64,000 nt of DNA from Deroplatys truncata (GCA_030765065.1 CM060978.1:216833498-216897497), one strand, 5' to 3'. Numbered from the stretch's first letter, positions 1 to 12,427 are shown. Program-made: numbers and translations. The notes: a model not told the origin generated them from the letters alone.

Positions 1-1020
1 TGTACTAAAGTTAGCGCTTATTTCTTAATCCGAAATCATTCTGGGGCAAAAATTAATTGTGAATAACGTGATGAGGATAGAAGGATATCTTGATTGAATA
101 CATTGTCTATATACGGTATGTAGTATGTGAATTTATAATGGGTAAAGAAATTTTGTGAGTATACCACGCCAGCTTTTGCTTCTTTTCTTTTGGGGGAGGT
201 TTTCTTCTGTCCCCTCCACCGAAGGTCGTTCGTCAGTTTTATTCAGCAGTGTGGCGCTGCCAATGCTTTATACTCTTTTGCTAATGTTTCCATCCACATG
301 CTACGTTGTAATATTCTTTATATTGTTTCACCAATCTGTTGAACTCTCTTTTATTTTTGTTTCTATATCAACAATGTAGTTAATATTTTATTTGATAGTC
401 TTATTAAATATATTTACTTGTATGTTTGTATTTTTAAGCACTATTTTTGCTCTATTTTTGTTTATTTTTTTACCTCTTAATTGTTTCCTTTAGTTTGTTG
501 GACACCAGATGTGTGGGCATATGTTTATCAGTTTTTGTTTTGTTTTCAGGAAGAAGTCTATCTCCTGCACAGACGCTGGTGAACGCGGCGTCCGTAGGCA
601 CGGATCACGGTACGCAAGTTATTGTTGAACTTCCTGAGTTTGTGTGCAAGGTCTACAGTAGTCACTTCCTTACTCAGTTTGCGGTAAACTCGACGAACAA
701 TACCTTTCACTTTCACTAGCTGTGCGTATTGTGTTGTTCTTGAAAAAGGAAAAGTAAGGCTTTGTAACCTAGTATTGAGTTCTCTTTTTCCCAGTAATTG
801 TCAGACTCAGTAATGCCTATTTAGGAGTTCATCAGGAAGATATACGCTATAGGGGAGGGGGACCGATAGTTCATATCTTAATATATTCCAATCCAGTAAT
901 CTCAAAACACGAATGCAATGAAGTTTACTTTTTTAAAATTGACACTACCTACTTTACACAAAAAATGTTGTGGTACTTGTAAAAAGCAACTAAAGAAAAA
1001 ATAATAACAATAGGTATAGG
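1..1020. other. unassigned AT-rich DNA with one possible exon
   Basis: No transposon or known protein is recognised here. The one gene-like signal is a good splice-acceptor context on the plus strand: a pyrimidine tract ending in AG at 548-549. It is followed by an open frame of about 55 codons to a stop at 717-719 (begins GRSLSPAQT) that is more GC-rich than its surroundings. A weak donor (GTACGC) lies near 611. I do not recognise the peptide, and it may be chance. Confidence 0.3.
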
Positions 1021-1024
1021 TTAT

Positions 1025-1492
1025 ACAATGGAGGCATGCACCTCGCGCACTGCGTACATAGATCTGTTCTGGCTGCCACCCCCAAGGAGGAAGGGATGAA
1101 GTGAAGACGCAGGAAGACAGGCCACAGTGACGCGCGGAAATCCTAATAGCTCCAGGTCCAAGACCCGTCCCACTGCTGGTGATGCCTAGAGAGGGCGAAG
1201 AACGACCAGTCGACCAAGCAGCCCTCTAGCCCTCTTTGAGCAAGCAATTGCGCCATTTATCCGGCACCGCCATATACCACAAAACCTAGAAGCACACCTG
1301 AAAAATGAGAAAGAAATGAAATGAAAGAGATATGATGGAAAGGAAATCGTGATAAATGATAAACCACTCCAGCATTCTCCTACCGACCACGGAAAACCAC
1401 GAAAAAACCTAAGGTCACAGTGGACGGTTGACGGGAATCAAAACCGGATCTTCCGAATGCGAACCTCGCACTTAAGCCATCTCGCCTTGTAA
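1025..1492 (-). repeat. tRNA-related SINE-like repeat, family B, copy 1
   Basis: The copy matches 23742-24186 along most of its length, for example the shared stretches around TCCGGCACCGCC, CCTACCGACC and CCACGAAAAAACC. Read on the minus strand it begins with a tRNA-like head of about 70 nt. That head has an A-box-like GATGGCTTAAGTGC and a B-box-like GGTTTTGATTCCC, as in Pol III-driven SINEs. The body is GC-richer than its surroundings. No protein is encoded. The tRNA parent and exact ends are uncertain. Confidence 0.6.
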
Positions 1493-2511
1493 GAAAGAAT
1501 AACTTTTGTGTTTAGAAAAACACGGGTGCGGGGTTAGGAGGTTGGAATTAACCCCCCCCCCGCAAATGCTGAGATAAAAATGGAAATTTTGTATAATATA
1601 AATATACATTCAATAAAAGTTTAATAAAAATGCTCTTACAAATAAGCAATTGTGTAATTCAGTTAGTTTTTGGTATTGCCTGTACAAGGAGTGAACTGTG
1701 CGCTTGTGAGCATAGGTAAGACACGATACGAGCTGCTAGCAGGCTGGGGTTCAGCCTGAAGATTTTGCTGCGTGCCCACTCTCAATAGGGTTTTATCTCA
1801 AGGTTTTTATTTCAGAATGAGTTTAAGAATGACTGATTTCAGTTTAGAGTGGATAGATGTGTAGTAGCATGTTGCTCCTCGACCGCTGTCAGGGAGCAGC
1901 GGCCCTTCTGCACCTCTGATGGATAGTCCATCTATTCTGCAACAGCCATCAACATCAAGTGCCTTTGTGAGTGAGAAATAAGAGTCGATCAGTACATTTT
2001 AGCAATGAACGCAACATCACACTTAATAACTCCTCTCATAATTCTATAACTGGTGCAGGAATAATGGGGAATAATTTTGAAGGCAATCACTTTTGGATGA
2101 AAGTGGGAAGAAAACCACTAGATTGTTGGAAAAATGTGTAATTGTTATTTGACAGAGACTAAGTGAATTATTTAACTGAAATCATGTAATTAAATGCGTC
2201 TACAGAGGCGGATAAGAAAGGGACATAACGTTCGTTGTTAGTTATCTATACTTTCTACGAATCTTCTTGTTTATATGTCTACATTACAGATGCAGCAAAT
2301 AAATTTTAAAAGTAGGCTATATCTGTCAGCCATGTGATTCGTCACTCATAAGAAAAATGTTAAAGAGAAATCCAAATATTGCTCTAGTTTGGTCATACAA
2401 TTGTGCTTGGGATATCAATTTATAGGCTTAGTATTAGTTTTTTATTATAACTTGAATTATGGGTATTAGCTTTATCATTTTCCTCCGTAGGTTATAAAGA
2501 TATAACAGAAA
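1493..2511. other. unassigned
   Basis: AT-rich DNA with a C-run near 1551. No protein homology, inverted-repeat pair or repeat-family match was recognised. Confidence 0.4.
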
Positions 2512-3350
2512 TCCGACGTAGTACATTCACATGACTTTCACTACCCTCTATCTTTTAGTGGATATACAAACTATTCCTGCTAAAGCTTGTTTTTCGATCT
2601 ACTGTATTTTAATCCAAATAAGCCTTTGCAGAAATAGCTACATTACATGTTTCGTTATACATACAAAGGGAACAGCGATAGTCAAATGTTTAATAACCGG
2701 ACGCCATATGCCGGCCTTAAATTCCACAGCTTCCATGTAATCGCGAGAAACAAGTTGACAGAACTTTGAGAGAATGACCAAGTAATGAACAACTCGAACC
2801 ATTAATAACGGATATCTCAGAAATGGCTTATGCCACAAAAAATCTTAAGGAAATAAATTGTGTGTTTAAAAGATAACTACATTTTTTGTGCAGTAAGTTT
2901 TCGTCTATCGCTTAACGTTTTGCAAGATTATACAAAATTCCTTCGGAATGAGAAAGACTTCAGAGAAGATTTAAGAGATGCATTTTATTTGGCATGTAAA
3001 TATCTTTAATGTGTGTTATTTTAATCAAAATAATCAGAGACATTTTTAGTATTCCAAAATTTTCGAAATACATTCCATCTAAAGGGTAGTTGGAGTGGAT
3101 TTTCTTGAAAATCTTTGTGTCACATCCTTGGAAGATACTGAGCTTGAATACCAAGTTTGGTATTATCCGAGTTTTCGTTCTTGAGTTATGCTGTTCACAG
3201 ACACATTGACACATACACAGATCTTTTCCTAAAAATACATTTTTCGTTTTAAGGGCCTCAAAACGTGCATTTCCGGTGAAATTTCGGTATCGGATTTTTG
3301 GGTGGATTGCAATATCTTCTGTACCTAATATGTACATGGTAGAGAAACTA
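2512..3350 (+). mobile_element. HINE-like element, old full-length copy
   Basis: Both ends are recognisable despite divergence. The start is TCCGACGTAGTACATTCAC with an ACTTTCACTAC box, and the end is a hairpin region followed by GGTAGAGAAACTA. The conserved middle (GTTATGCTGTTCACAGACAC, near 3188) and the block TTTTGGGTGG near the end are present. The CA tract has decayed to a few imperfect units. The short ORFs inside are by-products of the repeat. Confidence 0.75.
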
Positions 3351-3693
3351 AAAAGTTAGTGCTGCTGGAATGCGTAATTTTACGGAGAATATTGACACCA
3401 TTTTTGTTTCCGGAAAAATATTTTCTCACTAAAACGTTGCATATGAAATATTACAGTTACGACATATGAAGTTTGATGATCAGTCTAGGGCGTATAATTC
3501 GTAGAACAAAATCAGCGGCTCGAGCCCAAAGAAGTTCAACTGTTTTGTGTTTTAAAAACATACAAATAAAAGTATTATTATTATTATTATTAATTATACT
3601 TTTCTCATCAAATATGGCAAGTTATTACGCTTTTACCAACTTAAACAATTTAGTATGCCGTAAGTAGGTAAATCTTTACTTTGGTCCAATTTT
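3351..3693. other. unassigned spacer
   Basis: AT-rich DNA between two HINE-like copies, with a short TTA run near 3572-3595. Nothing else was recognised. Confidence 0.4.
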
Positions 3694-3822
3694 TACTTTC
3701 TCTACTACGTATAGTAAGTATGGGAAGTATTGCATTTCACCCAAAAATTCGATACCGAGATTTCACCGGAAATACATGTTTTGAGACCTCCTGAATCCAA
3801 AAAAAGCATTTTTAGAAACATG

Positions 3823-3857
<35 letters not shown>

Positions 3858-4546
3858 GTGAACACCATAACTCAAAAACTAACAGTCGGATAAACACCAA
3901 ACTTGGTATTTACGTTCAGTATCTTTCAGAGATGCGACACGAAGATTTTCAAGAAAATCCCCCCACCCCAGACTACCCTTTACATGGAACATTTTTCGAA
4001 AATTTTAATTTTCTCAAAAATGGCTCTAACGATTTTGATGAAAATATCATATGTGTAAGATAATGTCATGAGAAATGAAATGTATATCTCGAAATTTCTG
4101 GGAATGTCTCCAAAAGTATTCTTCATTATGAACGACTTTTGCATAACTGGTAAACCATAAGAGATAGACAAAATTTTACTACACAAAAAATGTAGATCGC
4201 GTTAAAATACACAACTTGTATCATATACATTTTTTTGTTGAGTGAACCGTTTTCGAGATATTTGTTATTTCCTTAAATTTTCCAATACTTTACTTTTTCT
4301 CAAATTCGTTATTCATTTTTTTATGTCCTGGACATACAAAGAGAATGGAATGCGCCACATAGCAACCAGCGATAAAATATTTGACTATCGCTTAAAAGCT
4401 AACATATTCCCCTTGCATCTACAAGCAAATTACAAATAAGATTGACATCTCGATATCTCGATTAATATGAAGCATATGGAGAATAGGCGTTTGTAAAAAT
4501 AGATTGTACAAGAGTAGAGAAAGTCATGTGACTGTAACACATCAGA
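3694..4546 (-). mobile_element. HINE-like element, subfamily A, full length
   Basis: Read on the plus strand, the copy opens with TACTTTCTCTACTACG and the palindromic hairpin. It runs through a (GT)n tract at about 3826-3855 and ends AGTAGAGAAAGTCATG...ACATCAGA followed by a T-run. Both the terminal box and the subterminal inverse box are intact. The head is the short type. Confidence 0.88.
3826..3855. repeat. (GT)n microsatellite inside a HINE-like copy
   Basis: A nearly pure GT run. It sits at the same internal position as the CA/GT tracts of the other copies, between GAAACATGTCCG and the conserved CTGTGAACAGCATAACTC-like block. Confidence 0.9.
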
Positions 4547-4913
4547 TTTTTTCTTAAATTATCCACCTATTTGTACAAATACCACAACGTTATATCAGTT
4601 CAGTATGTTTACAATCAGTATAATGTTTCGAAATTCGATACAATAAACATATTCTAGAAGCCACAAAATCACCATTTCCATTCCTCTTGTGAAAGCTTCA
4701 TCTTAATACGTTTATAATGGATGTCGTATATTACAGTTTGTTGATTTTAGCTACTTTCTGCTGTTTGTTTTCAGGTTTGGTTTTTAGACTTGGGACTTAT
4801 GAGAGCTCAAGTGGCGGCTATAGTTCATGGCCTCCTTGAATAATTTCTACCATTATATTTACTACGCATAGTATAAACCCAAAATGCCATTCCCAGGAAG
4901 GGAAACGAAAAAA
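4547..4913. other. unassigned spacer
   Basis: AT-rich spacer between two HINE-like copies. No coding or structural signal was recognised. Confidence 0.4.
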
Positions 4914-5665
4914 TCTTGTGTTGCAATCACATAACTTTCTCTAGTCATTCTTCTATAAAGTATTCTTACAAACACTTGTTCTTCTATTTACATCTTGTTA
5001 ATACATATAAACCTCCGTTACTCATTTGCATATTTCGCCAAAGTATAAGAAGTATACAGTAAGGTAAAGCGACTGTCAAATCTTCTCAAAGTTAGTCGCT
5101 ATTGTTGGCTTTGAAATTCTGTTGTCTTTGCATGAACACGAAAAACAAAGAAATAATAATAACAAAAAGAATGCATTTGGGAGAAGTATAAATATGGGAA
5201 AATTCAAACCAATAACAAAGAATATCTCGCAAATGATTAACGCCCAAGAAAAGAAAATCAACATAAATTGAGTGCCTTAAGAGGTCTATACTTTTATGTG
5301 TACAAAAGTCATTCATAATGAAGAGGACTTCACAGGCTATTCCTATAAAATTCATGATGTACAGTTTGTTAGGCATGCAAATATCTTAAACATATAGTAT
5401 TTTAATCAAAATCGTTGAAGCCATTTTGTATAAAATAAAAAATAACCCATTTTTTCCATGTTAACGGTAGTTTGGAGTGGGGACTTTTCTTGAAAACCTT
5501 CGTTATTAAACTGTCTTTTCGTTTGAAATTATGTTATTAACAGCAGACACACACACACTTCATGGAGTCTGAAAACGTGTATTTCTGATGCAATCCCGTC
5601 GGTATCGAATTTTTTGGTGGAATGCAATACCTACTTCCTCTACTTAGTAAGCAGTAGAGAAAATA
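4914..5665 (+). mobile_element. HINE-like element, diverged full-length copy
   Basis: It begins TCTTGTGTTGCAATCACATA with an intact ACTTTCTCTA box and ends with a hairpin at 5640-5657 (stem CTACT/AGTAG) followed by AGAGAAAATA. A short CA tract lies near 5545. Internal blocks match the consensus, but indels shorten the copy to about 0.75 kb. Confidence 0.78.
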
Positions 5666-5800
5666 AAAATTGTACCTTGACTAAGTATCCCGTTCCTGAC
5701 TCCATTAACATTGTAATACTAATATTTTACATTCCCATTCTGGTAACCGTTCCCGATTGTTGTGAGCCAGCCTTAGTCAACAGCGGTTTGCAGTTATTTA

Positions 5801-7027
5801 CACTACGTGATCAAAAGTGTCCGGACACCTGGCTGAAAATGACGTATAAGTTCGTGGCGCCCTCCATCGGTAATGCTGGAAGTCAATATGGTGTTGACCC
5901 ACCCTTTAGCCTTGATGACAGCGTTCACTCTCGCAGGCATACTTTCAATCGGGTGCTGGAAGGTTTCTTGGGGAATGGCAGCCCATTCTTCACGGAGTGC
6001 GGAACTGAGGAGAGGTACCGATGTAGTTCGGTGAGGCCTGGCACGAAGTCGGCGTTCCAAAATATCCCAAAGGTGTTCTATAGGATTCAAGTCAGGACTC
6101 TGTGCAGGCCAGTACATTACAGGGATGTTATTGTCGTGTAACCACTCCAGCACAGGTGCTCGATCGTGTTGAAAGATGCAATCGCCATCCCCGAATTGCT
6201 CTTCAACAGTGGGAAGCAAGAAGGTGCTTAAAATATCAATGTAGGTCTGCGCTGTGATCGTGCCACGAAAACAACAAGGGGTACAAGCCCCCTCCAGGAA
6301 AAACACGACCACACCATAACACCACCACCTCCGAATTTCACTGTTGGCAGTACACACGCTGGCAGATGACGTTCACCAGGCATTCGCCATACCCACACCC
6401 TGCCATCGGATCGCCACATTGTGTGCTGTGATTCACCACTCCACACAACGTTTTGCCACTGTTGAATTGTGCAATGTTAACGCTCCTTACACCAAGCGAG
6501 GCGTCGTTTGGCATTTTCCTTCGTGATGTTAGGCTTATGAGCAGCCGCTCGACCATGGAATCTAAAGTTTCTCACCTCACACCTAACTGTTATAGTACTT
6601 GGAGTAGATCCTGATGCAGTTTGGAATTCCTATGCGATGGTCTGGATAGATATCTTCGTAATACTCTTTACGACCCTCTTCAAATGTGGAGGTCTTTGTC
6701 AGTCAGCAGACGAGGTCAGCCTGTACGCTTTTGTGCTGTACATATCCCTTCACGTTTCCACTTCACTATCACATCAGAAACAGTGGGCCTAGGGATGTTT
6801 AGGAGTGTGGAAATCTCACTACAGACTTCTGACACAAGTGACACCCAATCACCTGACCAGGTTCGAAGTCCGTGAGTTCCACGGAGCGTCCCATGCTGCT
6901 GTTTCACGATGTCTAATGACCACTGAGGTCGCGGATAATGAGTACCAGACAGTAGGTGGCAGCACAATGCACCTAAGATGAAAAACTATGTTTGTGGGGG
7001 TGTCCGCATACTTTAGATCACATAGTG
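5801..7027 (-). mobile_element. Tc1-like DNA transposon, copy 1 (full length)
   Basis: The ends are inverted repeats: CACTACGTGATCAAAAGTG at 5801 and the inverse, with substitutions, ending at 7027. Both are flanked by TA (5799-5800 and 7028-7029), the duplicated target of Tc1/mariner elements. The length of 1227 bp is normal for a minimal Tc1-like element. A related copy, missing one end, lies at 31831-32968. Confidence 0.93.
5890..6894 (-). pseudogene. Tc1-like DD34E transposase, broken
   Basis: Cut-and-paste transposase of the Tc1 family. The start MGRSVELTDF matches copy 2. A helix-turn-helix region (LNIPRPTVSDVIVKWKREG) is followed by the catalytic motifs WSGES (the aspartate is lost; copy 2 keeps WSDES), IFQHDRAPV and PDLNPIEHLW, the last with its glutamate. 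Compared with copy 2, a short deletion after the second aspartate (HDRAPV runs directly into LEWLHD) removes the HTARAVA segment and shortens the D-E spacing. Frameshifts split the gene into at least four frames, and the C-terminus has shifted frame. Not expected to be active. Confidence 0.92.
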
Positions 7028-7028
7028 T

Positions 7029-7232
7029 ATATACCGGCTAGATTTTAAACATCTGACTACTGTCCCGGTTTGCTTTTCTTCCTTATACCTAGAACGAAAT
7101 GTGTAATGAAATATTTCTGCAAAGCTTTATTTCGATTAATATGATAGAAAAGTCAGCTTTCGCAACAATAGTCTATATGAGCTAAATAAAAATAAACCAT
7201 AGTGAGATGAGAAAGTCAAGTGAATTTAACAC
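7029..7232 (-). mobile_element. HINE-like fragment, subfamily B, 5' end only
   Basis: The stretch matches the 5' part (read in reverse) of the copy ending at 17355: ACGAAATGTGTAATGAAA, CTGCAAAG, then GAGAAAGTCAAGTGA and a T-run. The rest of that copy is not visible on the other side of the neighbouring Tc1 element. It was therefore already partial, or was lost. Confidence 0.6.
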
Positions 7233-7266
7233 ATTTTTTCAAGTGGGAAGTCGGTATTCGTTTTTT

Positions 7267-7772
7267 TACTTTTTTTACTACTTACCAAAAAGTCGATACA
7301 GAGATTTCACCGGAAATACACACTTTGATGCTTCCTGAAAAGCAATAGATAAAGGTGTGTGTCTCTGTGTTTGTGTATTTTACAATTTCCACTATAATTG
7401 GAAAACGAAAAGTAAGTTAAATATCAAACTTGGTATTCAAGTTTAGGACTTTCCAAGAATGCGAGACAAGGAATTTCTAGAAAATGCCACCTCAACTACC
7501 CTTTACAGAAAAATGTTTCGTTATTTGTTTATTTCCTCAAAACGCCTCTAATGATTTTAATTAAAATATCACATTTTTAAGATATTTTCATGAAAAATTA
7601 TATGCATAACTATGTTGAATGTGCTGGGAATAGCGTGTGAAGTCCTCTTCAACATTTGAAATAATTGATGCGCCGTAAGAGATAGAAAACTCTTACGACA
7701 CAAAACTGTAGATCTCGTTAAAGCACACAGTTTGTGGCATTAATCCTAGTTATTGGTCGGAATCTTCAATTA
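7267..7772 (-). mobile_element. HINE-like element, truncated old copy
   Basis: Recognisable blocks appear in order: TTTCACCGGAAATACA, a degenerate GTGTGTGTCT tract, ACTTGGTATTCAAGTT, CTACCCTTTACA, AAAATATCACAT and GTAAGAGATAGA. The outer 5' end is missing and is replaced by a second short fragment at 7786. Confidence 0.7.
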
Positions 7773-7785
7773 CTTATAATTCTTC

Positions 7786-7912
7786 TACTTACCTATAGTA
7801 AAAAGTGGAAGTATTGTATTCAACCGAAAAATTAGACGCCGACATTTCACTGGAAATACACATTGTGAGACTCCCTGAATAAAATAAAAATAATTTTTTA
7901 GAAACACTAATA
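7786..7912 (-). mobile_element. HINE-like 3'-end fragment
   Basis: About 125 bp matching the terminal part of the family (plus-strand reading: TCTACTTACCTATAGTA, then GGAAGTATTGTATTC, TTTCACTGGAAATACA, GACTCCCTGAAT). The match stops abruptly. Confidence 0.6.
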
Positions 7913-8803
7913 CTGTGTATTATTTCTGGCATCGTCCTCGTATCTGGGCCCTGCAAACCTCCAGTATTTGACTTGGAGAGTCTATCACACACTTGTATTT
8001 GATTTTCTACCTGTATGTTCTGACACCTGTTATTTCTAAGCCACAAATTATATCCCTAAGCTCTTTAACCGAAGTGCTTCAGTACACTATATTGAATGCT
8101 TTATGAATACAATATACAATCTTTTAGGACCTTGTATTTTTCTCGTGTATGAAGATCAGAACTTCCAACTAAAATACTCTGATGCTAACAGTAGCTTCAC
8201 CGAAACATATTTTGCAATATCACGATTTAAGAACACTTAATGGCTCAATACTAATGTTTCTTTGAATTTCAAAAATATCTAAATAGTTCTAATTTTTACA
8301 TTTCTGTTTATTATGTTTATACGTGTCTAGGACAGTGGTGGTGATAAAGCGAATCGCGAGGCAATGTGACTCGCAGGCGCAACTCCTTTTCTAGCCGTCT
8401 ATTCATTTGTTTTCCATGTGCTGCTGAGTGGTGTAGTGCGTGTTGCATATTTGATGGCTCGAGAGAGAAAGGCATTTTCGCCAACCTTGGTCTAGGGGGT
8501 TAAATATCACCGCACGTAGCCTGCACGTGACACAGCTGGGGTTGCCGTCTGAGGTGCGGTTGTTTCAATCCCCGGCACCAGTATGGAATTTTTCAAATGC
8601 TAGTGGGTCTGGTACGGAATTCATTCAGCCTTGTAAGGCCCGTGGGGTTTTAAGGAGTCATTTGATTAAATAACAGCCACTGCAACAGTGAAATGCGCTT
8701 AAGCAGCCGAGGTAGCTCGGCGTGCTGATCACATATCCTCACTGCTGCACTTCCATAACGCCTGTATGAAAGGAGGCAGAGGACGTAGCGGCTGTGTAGT
8801 ATA
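7913..8803. other. unassigned; possible tRNA-like remnant near 8500-8580
   Basis: No coding homology. At 8519-8578 the sequence has a B-box-like GGTTGTTTCAATCCCC followed by GGCACC, suggesting a decayed SINE head. No second copy was found in the window to confirm it. Confidence 0.3.
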
Positions 8804-10088
8804 GGTTCTTTCAACAAGAGTGTCATATCTTTGAACTTAAATAAAACACGTTCTATAAATGATAGAGGTTTCTTTCTTTTTTTATTTTGGAACATAATGT
8901 CATTACGTGTGGAAGAGAACATCAGTTAAGTGACCGCCGCGACTTCGTTGGGTTGCGCGTATACCGTTGACCCAATTTTCAATTACAGAAAAACGTAAAT
9001 TAGCTCCAACTTCACGAATAACACACGTGATGTTATTCATAAGATCATTTACTGTTTCTGGCTTGTTGACATAAATTTGAGATTTAACATAACCCCACAA
9101 GAAGTAATCCAACGGCGTTAAATCACATTGCCTCGGGGGCCAGTTAACATTACACCACGGGAAATGATGAAAGCTCTGAACTTCACCTTCAAAAGATCGA
9201 TTGTTTCGAGAGCAGTATGACATGTTGCACCATCTTGCTGGAACCAGATGTTTCTGAGATCCATACCATCCAATTGAGGCCATAAATAATCACTTATAAG
9301 AGCCCAGTATCTTTCTCCATTGACAGAGCTTCTCCATCTTCATCTTGGAAAAAAATATGGACAAATGATTCCACTATACCAAAGTCCACACCACACAGTA
9401 ACCTTTTGGGGATAAAGTGGTTGTTCTTGAATCTGCATTGTATTGTGATTGCTCCAATAGCGGCAATTTTGTTTCTTAACACAACCATCCATCCAAAAGT
9501 GTGCTTCGTCGCTGAAGATGATTTTTTGACAAAAATCCGGGTCAGCTTCTAATTGCTTCATAGCCCAGTCAGCGAATACACGGCGCAACCTATGGTCGTT
9601 GGACTTTAGTTCTTGAGTTAACACCATTTTGTAAGCGTGAAACTTCAAGTCCAGATGCAGAATTTGCCAAGTTGTGGTCGGCGAAAGCCCCAATTCATGC
9701 GCTCGAAGAGCAATTGATTTGTTTCCGTTCTCGTGTACACTCTCACGAACGGCGCTATGTTTTCGTTGGAGCGCTTACGTCGATTACGTACAGGCGTTCT
9801 TTGATTGCTGACAGAACCACTTCTTTCAAATTTATCGATCAAACGGCGAATCGTTCTCTCGCACGATTATGCACACCGTAAACTTCACGCAATACACGGA
9901 ATGTTTGGCGAACAGAGATCATTTTGATAATAAATTTTCACAATTTCTACGCGTTGCTGAATGCTGTAACGTTCCATGGCTATTTGTCAATAACAACTGT
10001 AACCACATGAAAAAAATGACTGCTGTAACTCAATAACAACTGCAGCTATCACATGTTAAAGACAGGACACTCTTGTTGAAAGACCCTT
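8804..10088 (-). mobile_element. mariner-like DNA transposon (DD37D type)
   Basis: Terminal inverted repeats: GGTTCTTTCAACAAGAGTGT at 8804 and its near-perfect inverse ending in GAAAGACCCTT at 10088. Flanking TA dinucleotides lie at 8802-8803 and 10089-10090. The size of about 1.29 kb and a single transposase gene fit a complete mariner-type element. Confidence 0.9.
8903..9977 (-). pseudogene. mariner-like transposase (DD37D), frameshifted
   Basis: The start MERYSIQQR follows the right-hand inverted repeat, and the stop is the TAA at 8903-8905. Motifs: an N-terminal helix-turn-helix region with RRLIDKFERSGSV, then FSDEAHFWMDG (first Asp), WFQQDGATCHTA (second Asp) and CDLTPLDYFLWGYVK (third Asp). 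Counting residues across the repaired reading gives about 36 between the last two acids, which suggests the DD37D (maT-like) group. Full length would be near 358 residues, normal for the family. Several frameshifts break the gene. The last 100 residues are continuous and well preserved. Confidence 0.88.
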
Positions 10089-10090
10089 TA

Positions 10091-12129
10091 GTTCTTAACC
10101 TTCTTGGCTATTGCATCATGAAGCTTATATTTTTCAGTTTAAATAGAAAGAATTTTCTTTAAATTTTATACAAGCTGTTTGGCTCATACCTCCGAATTTC
10201 TAATTCACTACCTGCGTTCAAGATAATAACTCCGACAGAGCGCTTAGATAACACATGCAACCCTAGTGAAAAGGTTCATGGTTTTAACAGTTTATTGTCC
10301 AGTTACTATAGTAATTAAACAAAGGACAAGCCAAACCAATTAGTTATCCTCTACATAAGGATAGCAGAGTTAGCTCCAACAGTTTGATAATCTGAAGGTA
10401 CAAACACCCGATTTGGGATTCATTTTCTTGTTTCTGTTTGATTTAAGGAAGAGAGAGCTAAAAGGAATGATAAATTGGTACATTTGGACCAACACTGGGA
10501 CTTAGAAAGCAGTGTGTTGGTGGGAAAGGTTCGGTGACCCGGGATTTAAATAATCCTTAACAAACTAAGGAATCCTTACACTAGTTTTCTATTTCTGATA
10601 AATGCGATTTACGATTTAGGTAGGTAGGCTGTGAACGCATTTTGAGAGGCCCCCACAGCTTGTCACTTTCATTCCGGGCCCACCAAAGGTGAAAGGCGAA
10701 TGGAAATATGCACTAATTCAGGCGCCGGTCAGCCATAAATTAGATCAGATCTTTGTTAGAGGACACGTAGATATAGGAAACATGTTTGTGATCCGTGGGC
10801 GCATACCAAGGAATTCCAAAACATACAACTTCCGCATTGGTTTCCTATTAATTTTTCATTTACTTATTTTCTCCTCTTAATCCCATATGCTACCTTTTCC
10901 TGTTTCTATACAAGCGCTAGGCAAGCTGTGGAGAAACCTCTAAACTGTAGGTGAGACCAGCGTATCCAGGGGCACGTTTTATAACTTGCATAACGCCTAC
11001 AATTTGAAAGGAATGTACAAACAAGTTATTGATATAAAGTGCACTCTTAGGAGAATAACTTCACTGGCTGTTTATAATTTTAACTCACACTGCATTATAG
11101 AAACCTCTGCCAATGGCCCTGGGTAAAACGCAACCTTTAAGCTAGATGATTTATACTTAGGATTTACTTATTAAATGTGTTTTTTCATAGATGTGAATAA
11201 TTCAGTTATGCATTTATAGTGTATCACAAACAAAATCAATACTTTAGCTTTAATGTTCAACATTATAAGTAGCAAAACCTACACAAAATGGCAAACGAAA
11301 ACGTCATTGAGCAGATCCTCCAACCGAAATACATAGATGATGGAATCTTCTTAACAAATATTACTTCGGAATGTATTAAATAATCTCTATAGTTTATTTT
11401 GTTCCACAGTGTAAGGAAATGTACTAGTTTCCAAATTAAAAGCAGTGCGAAAATAGAAATGTACAATTCACAAGCCATATGCCAAGCTAATGCTTTACCA
11501 ACTTACGCACAAAAAGTTTTATCACAAAAATATTTCAATTTGGAGTGGGATAATACCTCATAATAATGTCAAATATGAATACTAGAATAATATTTATTAA
11601 ATACCACGACACTCGCAAGCACTTTGGGTTTTTTTTAACATTGTTCATGGAAAAAATCTGATATGATATGTGCGCACGACTTTCCCTACCAATAGGAAAT
11701 TCACATAATATATCTAATATATGTTGTATTTATATAAAAAGTTATTCTTCTACTCACGCTACCTTACTCGGGATTATATATGCTTAGGAATTATTTAAAA
11801 TTAGACAAGACGGGCTTAGTTACACATGCGGAAACAGTATTCAGATGTTTATGCGTGGTAACAAGCTCTCTGATTGGAAAGAAAAAAAGGGGAATGAAAA
11901 GTTAACAATCGCAAACGTTAAATCGTGTCAGTTAGATGGCGAACAGGATGGAATATTTCCAAAATGGTTTACACTACGAAAGGTTTATATTACACAAATT
12001 TTGTATGTAAATGATCCCGACCTTTTTCCTGCAGTAAGGTTTCCTTGTAATTCAAAATATACAAAACAAATCAAATAAAAGGGGCTTCACGCCTTCCCAG
12101 AAGATGCAAGATGTAAATTTTATCTATAA
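10091..12129. other. unassigned 2-kb stretch
   Basis: AT-rich DNA with no recognisable protein, repeat family or inverted-repeat pair. Small ORFs (for example 10689-10880 and 11263-11478) have no familiar motif. Confidence 0.4.
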
Positions 12130-12427
12130 TTCAGGTAGCTTAAACATATACAGCTTTTTTTGAGAAAATCAAAAGTAACGAAGATTGTTCCATGTAAAAG
12201 CAGTTTGTTGTCAGGGGATTTTCTGTAAAATCTTCATGTGGAATTCTTGGAAGATTCTGAAATGAAATACTCAGTTTGATATTAAACACACATTTTGTTT
12301 TCGATTTATGTTGTTAACAGATAGAGATGTTTCTCTAAAAATGTTTTTTTTTTTAATTTAGGGAATCTCAAGACGTGCATTTACGAAGTTTTGGCTTACT
12401 ATAGGTAAGCGGTAGAGAAGTTAAAAA
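12130..12427 (+). mobile_element. HINE-like element, 3' third only
   Basis: Matches the family from TTGTTCCATGTAAAAG through TTTATGTTGTTAACAGAT to the 3' end GGTAGAGAAG. The microsatellite is reduced to almost nothing. Instead of the usual stem, the hairpin here is CTTAC/GTAAG at 12395-12409, so pairing is kept with different bases. Confidence 0.65.

Noticed and set aside
2512-3350. A canonical Helitron (TC...CTRR ends)
   Set aside because: The 5' end starts with TC, but the 3' end is AGAGAAAGTA, not CTRR. The asymmetric inverted boxes fit the Helentron/Helitron2 type better.
3229-3350. Microsatellite-rich segments as centromeric or telomeric satellite
   Set aside because: The tracts are short and each belongs to a dispersed element or stands alone. 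No higher-order tandem array is present.
3694-4546. A TIR-type MITE
   Set aside because: The matching boxes lie at unequal distances from the two ends and no TA or longer duplication is consistent across copies.
5614-6141. A 175-codon plus-strand ORF
   Set aside because: It is mostly the antisense of the Tc1-like transposase.
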